From Inia geoffrensis (Eukaryota; Chordata; Mammalia; Artiodactyla; Iniidae): 64,000 nucleotides of DNA. The position numbers and the translations under genes are program-made. Shown here in pieces: positions 58,361-64,000 of the stretch. The stretch covers positions 91,905,001 through 91,969,000 of the forward strand of contig CM070903.1 of NCBI GenBank assembly GCA_036417435.1. Direction: 5' to 3'. The notes beneath the pieces are model-generated. The model had not been told where the DNA came from. It was given only the letters and a program-made list of their open reading frames with translations, and made no database searches. Every line of letters starts with the position of its first letter. Within the stretch, counting starts at the first letter, position 1.

Positions 58361-58820
58361 ACAGTGAATCATCCCAAATTGAGGTGGTGGACTTTGAATG
58401 CAAGATCTATGATTTTTTTCACCTTCTTCCTCTTTTTGTGAGTGTGTATGTGTATGCTTCTGTGTGAGATTTTGTCTGTATAGCTTTGCTTCCACCATAT
58501 GTCCTAGGGTTCTGTCTGTCCGTTTTTTTTTTTTTTTTTCTTAATTAATTTTAATAACCTTTCTTTCCTTCCTTCCTTCCTTCCTTCCTTCCTTCCTTCC
58601 TTCCTTCCTTCCTTCCTTCCCCCTTTAGACAACAAATCATCCCAAATTGAGGAGGTGAACTTTCAGAGCAAGATTTATGATTTTTTTCCCCTTTTCCTCT
58701 TTTTGTGAGGGTGTATGTGTATGCTTCTGTGTGAGATTTTGTCTGTATAGCTTTGCTTCCACCATTTGTCCTAAGGTTCTATCCGTCCCTTTTTTTTCCT
58801 AAATAATTATTTTTTAATTT
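58361..58820 (+). repeat. Two ~180-bp copies (period 268 bp) in L1 5'UTR
   Basis: 58,361-58,540 and 58,629-58,800 are near-identical. Both contain ATCATCCCAAATTGAGG, TTCCTCTTTTTGTGAG, GTGTATGCTTCTGTGTGAGA and TAGCTTTGCTTCCACCAT, with landmarks offset by 268 bp. The gap between them is filled by the (CTTC)n array. Confidence 0.95.
58559..58622 (+). repeat. (CTTC)n microsatellite
   Basis: About 14 nearly perfect CTTC units. Likely length-variable. Confidence 0.97.
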
Positions 58821-58859
58821 AATAACTTTATTATATTTTACTTTATTTTATTTTACTGT

Positions 58860-58970
58860 ATCTTCTTTCTTTTTTTCTTACTTCCCTCCTTCCTTCCTTC
58901 CTCCCTCCCTCCCTCCTTTCTTTCCTTCTTTCCTTCTTTTCTTCTTTCTTTTTTCCTTCCTTCCCTTTTT

Positions 58971-59038
<68 letters not shown>

Positions 59039-59080
59039 TTCTCTCTTTTCTCTTTCTTTCTTTCTCTCTTTCTTCCTACT
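58860..59080 (+). repeat. Pyrimidine-rich (CTTC/CTTT)n microsatellite
   Basis: About 220 bp of almost pure pyrimidine, including ~17 consecutive TTTC units at 58,973-59,039. On the opposite strand it is a polypurine run, with potential for triplex or slippage. Confidence 0.97.
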
Positions 59081-59618
59081 TCTACTAATTCTTTCTACTT
59101 TTTCTCCCTTTTATTCTGAGCCGTGTGGATGAAAGGTTCTTGGTGCTGCAGCCAGGAGTCAGTGCTGTGCCTCTGAGTTGGGAGAGCCAACTTCAGGACA
59201 CTGGCCCACAAGAGACCTCCCAGCTCCACATAATATCAAACGGTGAAAATCTCCCAGAGATCTTCATCTCAACACCAGCACCCAGCTTCAATCAATGACC
59301 AGCAAGCTACAGTGCTGCACAACCTATGCCAAACAACTAGCAAAACAGGAACACAACCCCACCCATTAGCAGAGAGGCTGCCTAAAATCATAATAAGTCC
59401 ACAGACACCCCAAAACACACCACCAGATGTGGACCTGCCTACCAGAAAGACAAGATCCAGCCTCACCCACCAGAACACAGGCACTAGTCCCCTCCACCAG
59501 GAAGCCTACACAACCCACTGAACCAACCTTAGCCACTGGGGACAGACATCAAAAACAACGGGAACTATGAACCTGCAGCCTGCAAAAAGGAGCCCTCAAA
59601 CACAGTAAGATAAGCAAA

Positions 59619-60511
59619 ATGAGAAGACAGAAAAACACACAGCAGATGAAGGAGCAAGATAAAACCCCACAAGACCTAACAAATGAAGAGGAAATAGGCA
59701 GTCTACCTGAAAAAGAATTCAGAATAATGATAGTAAAGATGATCCAAAATCTTGGAAATAGACTAGACAAAATGCAAGAAACATTTAACAAGGACCTAGA
59801 AGAACTAAAGATGAAACAAACAACGATGAACAACATAATAAATGAAATTAAAAATACTCTAGATGGGATCAATAGCAGAATAACTGAGGCAGAAGAACGG
59901 ATAAGTGATCTGGAAGTTAAAATAGTGGAAATAACTACTGCAGAGCAGAATAAAGAAAAAAAGAATGAAAAGAACTGAGGACAGTCTCAGAGACCTCTGG
60001 GAAAACATTAAACGTGCCAACATTCGAATTATAGGGGTTCCAGAAGAAGAAGAGAAAAAGGGGACTGAGAAAATATTTGACGAGATTATAGTTGAAAACT
60101 TCCCTAATATGGGAAAGGACATAGTTAATCAAGCCCAGGAAGCACAGAGAGTCCCATAGAGGATAAATCCAAGGAGAAATATGCCAAGACGCATATTAAT
60201 CAAACTGTCAAAAATTAAATACAAAGAAAGCATATTAAAAGCAGCAAGGGAAAAAAAAACAAATAACACACAAGGGAATCCCCATAAGGTTAACAGCTGA
60301 TCTCTCATTAGAGACTCTGCAAGCCAGAAGGGAGTGGCAGGACATACTGAAAGTGATGAAAGAGAAAAACCTGCAGCCAAGATTACTCTACCCAGCAAGG
60401 ATCTCATTCAGATTTGATGGAGAAATTAAAACCTTTACAGACATGCAAAAGCTGAGAGAGTTCAGCACCACCAAACCAGCTTTACAACAAATGCTAAAGG
60501 AACTTCTCTAG
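59619..60511 (+). pseudogene. L1 ORF1 pseudogene
   Basis: Starts MRRQKNTQQMKEQDKTPQDL. The coiled coil follows (NLGNRLDKMQETFNKDLEEL, ITEAEERISDLEVKIVEI), shorter than in the other two L1s. A frameshift near 59,965 moves the frame to the segment with DSLRDLWENIKRANIRIIGV and IFDEIIVENFPNMGKDIV. There a stop at about 60,157 (TAG where the family has a Tyr codon) ends it. The C-terminal remnant (RISFRFDGEIKTF) lies near 60,400 before the normal stop at 60509-60511. It lies 58 bp upstream of ORF2, the usual bicistronic arrangement. Confidence 0.92.
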
Positions 60512-60569
60512 GCAAGAAACACAAGAGAAAGAAAATACCTACAATAACGAACCCAAAACAATTTAGAAA

Positions 60570-63500
60570 ATGGGAATAGAAACGTACATATGGATAATTA
60601 CCTTAAGTGTAAATGGACTAAATGCTCCCACCAAAAGACACAGATTGGCTGAATGGATACAAAAACAAGACCCATATATATGCTGTGTACAAGAGACCCA
60701 CATCAGGCCTAGAGACACATACAGACTGAAAGTAAGGGAATGGAAAAAGATATTCCATGCAAATGGAAACCAAAAGAAAGCTGGAGTAGCAATTCTTATG
60801 TCAGACAACGTAGACTTTAAAATAAAAACTATTAGAAGAGACAAAGACGGACACTACATAATGAGCAAGTGATCGATCCAAGAAGAAGATATAACAATTG
60901 TAAATATTTATGCACCCAACATAGGAGCACCTCAATACATAAGGCAAATACTAACAGCCATAAAAGGGGAAATCGACAGTAACACATTCATAGTAGGGGA
61001 CTTTAACACCCCACTTTCACCAATGGACAGATCATCCAAAATGAAAATAAATAAAGAAACACAAGCTTTAAATGATACATTAAACAAGATGGACTTAATT
61101 GATATTTATACGACATTCCATCCTAAAACAACAGAATACACATTTTTCTCAAGTCCTCATGGAACATTCTCCAGGATAGATCATATCTTGGGTCACATAT
61201 CAAGCCTTGGTAAATTTAAGAAAATTGAAATTGTATCAAGTATCTTTTCCGACCACAACGCCATGAGACTAGATATCAATTACATGAAAAGATCTGTAAA
61301 AAATACAAACACATGAAGGCTAAACAATACACTACTTAATAACGAAGTGATCACTGAAGAAATCAAACAGGAAATAAAAAAATACCTAGAAACAAATGAC
61401 AATGGAGACACGACGACCCAAAACCTATGGGATGCAGCAAAACCAGTTCTAAGAGGGAAGTTTATAGCAATAGAAGCCCACCTTAAGAAACAGGAAACAT
61501 CTTGAATAAACAACCGAACCTTGCACCTAGGGCAATTAGAGAAAGAAGAACAAAAAAACCCCAAAGTTAGCAGAAGGAAAGAAATCATAAGAATCAGATA
61601 AGAAATAAATGAAAAAGAAATGAAGGAAACAATAGCAAAGATCAATAAAACTAAAAGCTGGTTCTCTGAGAAGATAAACAAAATAGATAAACCATTAGCC
61701 AGACTCATCAAGAAAAAAAAAGAGAAGACTCAAATCAATAGAATTAGAAATGAAAAAGAAGTAACAACTGTTAAAGCAGAAATACAAAGGATCATGAGAG
61801 ATTACTGTGAGCAACTCTATGCTAATAAAATGGACAACCTGGAAGAAATGGACAAATTCTTAGAAATGCACAACATGCCATGACTGAATCAGGAAGAAAT
61901 AGAAAATATGAACAGACCAATCACAAGCACTGAAATTGAAACTGTGATTAAAAATCTTCCAACAAACAAAAGCCCAGGACCAGATGGCTTCACAGGCGAA
62001 GTCTATCAAACATTTAGAGAAGAGCTAACACCTATCGTTTTCAAACTCTTCCAAGATATAGCAGAGGGAAGAACACTCCCAAATTCATTCTACGAGGCCA
62101 CCATCACCCTGATGCCAAAACCAGAGAAGGATGTCACAAAGAAAGAAAGCTACAGGCCAATATCACTGATGAGCATAGATGCAAAAATCCTCAACAAAAT
62201 ACTAGCAAACAGAATCCAACAGCACATTAAAAGGATCATACAGCATGATCAAGTGGGGTTTATAACAGGAATGCAAGGATTCTTCAATATATGCAAATCT
62301 ATCAATGTGATAAACCATATTAACAAATTGAAGGAGAAAAACCATATGGTCATCTCAACAGATGTAGAAAAAGCTTTTGACAAAATTCAACACCCATTTA
62401 TGATAAAAACCCTGCAGAAAGTAGGCATAGAGATAACTTTCCTCAACATAATAAAGGCCGTGTATGACAAACCCACAGCCAACATCGTCCTCAATGGTGA
62501 AAAACTGAAAGCATTTCCACTAAGATCAGGAACAAGACAAGGTTGCCCACTCACCACTCATATTCAACATAGTTTTGGAAGTTTTAGCCACAGCAATCAG
62601 AGAAGAAAAGGAAATAAAAGGAATCCAAATCGGAAAAGAAGAAGTAAAACTGTCACTGTTTGCAGATGACGTGATACTATACATAGAGAATCCTAAAGAT
62701 GCCACCAGAAAACTACTAGAGCTAATCAATGAATTTGGTAAAGTTGCAGGATACAAAATTAATGCACAGAAATCTCTTGCATTCCTATACACTAATGATG
62801 AAAAATCTGAAAGTGAAATCAAGAAAACACTTCCATTTACCATTGCAACAAAAAGAATAACATACCTAGGAATAAACCTACCTAGGGAGACAAAAAGACC
62901 TGTATGCAGAAAATTATAAGACACTGATGAAAGAAATTAAAGATGATACAAATAGATGGAGAGATATACCATGTTCTTGGATTGGAAGAATCGGCATTTT
63001 TCACAGAAGTAGAGCAAAAAATTTCACAATTTGTATGGAAACACAAAAGACCCCGAATAGTCAAAGCAATCTTGGGAACGAAAAATAGAGCTGGAGGAAT
63101 CAGGCTCCCTGACTTCAGACTATACTACAAAGCTACAGTAATCAAGACAGTATGGTACTGGCACAAAAAACAGAAAGATAGATAAATGGAACAGGATAGA
63201 AAGCCCAGAGATAAACCCACGCACATATGGTCACCTTATCTTTGATAAAGGAAGCAGGAATGTACAGTGGAGAAAGGACAGCCTCTTCAATAAGTGGTGC
63301 TGGGAAAACTGGACAGGTACATGTAAAAGTATGAGATTAGATCACTCCCTAACACCATACACAAAAATAAGCTCAAAATGGATTAAAGACCTAAATGTAA
63401 GGCCAGAAACTATCAAACTCTTAGAGGAAAACATAGGCAGAACACTCTATGACGTAAATCACAGCAAGATCCTTTTTGACCCACCTCCTAGAGAAATGGA

Positions 63501-64000
63501 AATAAAAAGAAAAATAAACAAATTGGGACCTAATGAAACTTCAAAGCTTTTGCACAGCAATGGAAACCATAAGGAAGACCAAAAGACAACCCTCAGAATT
63601 GGAGAAAATATTTGCAAATGAAGCAACTGACAAAGGATTAATCTCCAAAATTTACAAGCTGCTCATGCAGCTCGATAACAAAAAAACAACCCAATCCAAA
63701 AATGGGCAGAAGACGTAAATAGACATTTCTCCCAAGAAGATATACAGACTGCCAACAAACACATGAAAGAATGCTCAACATCATTAATCATTAGAGAAAT
63801 GCAAATCAAAACTACAATGAGATATCATCTCACAACAGTCAGAATGGCCATCATCAAAAAATCTGGAAACAATAAATGCTGGAGAGGGTGTGGAGAAAAG
63901 GGAACCCTCTTGCACTGCTGGTGGGAATGTGAATTGGTTCAGCCACTATGGAGAACAGTATGGAGGTTCCTTAAAAAACTACAAATAGAACTACGATATG
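60570..64000 (+). pseudogene. L1 ORF2 pseudogene (partial, window edge)
   Basis: Start MGIETYIWIITLSVNGLNAP. Endonuclease residues are kept: CVQETHIRPR (Glu), NIYAPN (Tyr), VGDFNTPL (Asp, Asn), SRIDHILGH (Asp) and SDHNAMRL (Asp, His). The same frame runs on to about 62,548 but has five premature stops (60870-60872, 61314-61316, 61503-61505, 61599-61601, 61881-61883). The RT entry region has [14 protein letters not shown] and [11 protein letters not shown]. After about 62,548 a small deletion shifts frame; the FADD motif (LFADDVILY, 62659-62670) lies in the shifted frame. A further insertion in an A run near 62,895 and a ~70-bp deletion at 62,992 follow. C-terminal IGENICK and the [18 protein letters not shown] segment (from 63,877) are intact. 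Confidence 0.95.

Larger units (their letters stand above)
57103..59618 (+). promoter_or_regulatory. L1 5'UTR with internal promoter and repeats
   Basis: The 5' end has a YY1-type core AAGATGGCGG at 57114-57123, the position of the L1 start-site element in mammals. The first ~1.1 kb is GC- and CpG-rich and includes a 37-38 bp minisatellite (57,768-57,900). Next comes a tandemly repeated 268-bp segment (58,361 and 58,629), separated by a (CTTC)n array, then a long (TTTC)n array, and finally a normal-looking leader just upstream of ORF1. In L1 this region drives full-length transcription by Pol II. At ~2.5 kb it is long for an L1 5'UTR. Confidence 0.85.
57103..64000 (+). mobile_element. L1 with 5'UTR, ORF1 and ORF2, running off the window
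   Basis: Starts GGCGGAGGGGAAGATGGCGG, an L1 5' end, then ~2.5 kb of 5'UTR, ORF1 (59619-60511), a 58-bp spacer and ORF2 (60570 onward). At 64,000 the sequence is still in ORF2 C-terminal DNA, so the 3'UTR, A-tail and right target duplication lie outside. Apart from deletions and stops it keeps the full L1 order, and its EN motifs are the best preserved of the four large L1s. It is probably the youngest but is inactive. Confidence 0.95.

Overview
This window is mammalian nuclear DNA, almost certainly from a cetacean or close relative. The evidence is a dozen tRNA-Glu-derived SINEs of the CHR type (Cetacea/Hippo/Ruminantia clade), in a short (~200 bp) and a long (~350 bp) form. They lie among LINE-1 (L1) elements of several ages, with old MIR, L2, MER5A and MaLR-LTR relics between them. 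I found no host protein-coding exon, no tRNA or rRNA gene, no CRISPR array and no prokaryotic or viral operon. All recognisable coding sequence is decayed L1 ORF1/ORF2. The remainder reads as AT-rich intergenic or intronic DNA.

Layout. 1-17,900: sparse unique DNA with two 5'-inverted (twin-primed) L1 insertions (1,294-2,914 and 15,283-16,199), six SINEs and several MIR/L2/LTR relics. 17,940-23,010: a nearly complete but broken L1 on the + strand. 23,010-25,370: unique DNA. 25,389-30,690: a second nearly complete broken L1 on the - strand with a SINE in its tail, so the two L1s form a tail-to-tail inverted repeat with ~5-kb arms. 30,690-31,480: an older L1 fragment. 32,185-36,240: a third L1 (- strand) that has a 5'UTR but no ORF1, has lost part of the RT region, and carries a nested SINE. 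36,240-40,470: unique DNA plus one SINE. 40,472-43,230: a repeat cluster (two truncated L1s, a long SINE, an MLT1-type LTR, a MER5A hAT transposon with a tandem duplication across its junction, and another LTR-like relic). 43,230-57,090: mostly unique DNA with two SINEs, a 178-bp L1 tail and MIR/L2 relics. 57,100 to the window end: a fourth L1 (+ strand) with its complete-looking 5'UTR, ORF1 and most of ORF2, cut by the window edge.

How the parts relate. L1 ORF2p supplies the endonuclease and reverse transcriptase that mobilise both L1 and the tRNA-derived SINEs. Target-site duplications, A-tails and nesting therefore give a relative timeline: CHR SINEs sit inside L1s at about 25.4, 35.1 and 40.5 kb. 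Every L1 reading frame here has premature stops and frameshifts, so none should be autonomously active. I did not find a new multi-gene system. The points most worth checking are rearrangements: two twin-priming products with convincing target-site duplications, an L1 whose 5'UTR is joined directly to ORF2, an unusual L1 5'UTR with minisatellite, duplicated segment and microsatellites, and the large inverted L1 pair. Subfamily names are from pattern recognition, not a database search.
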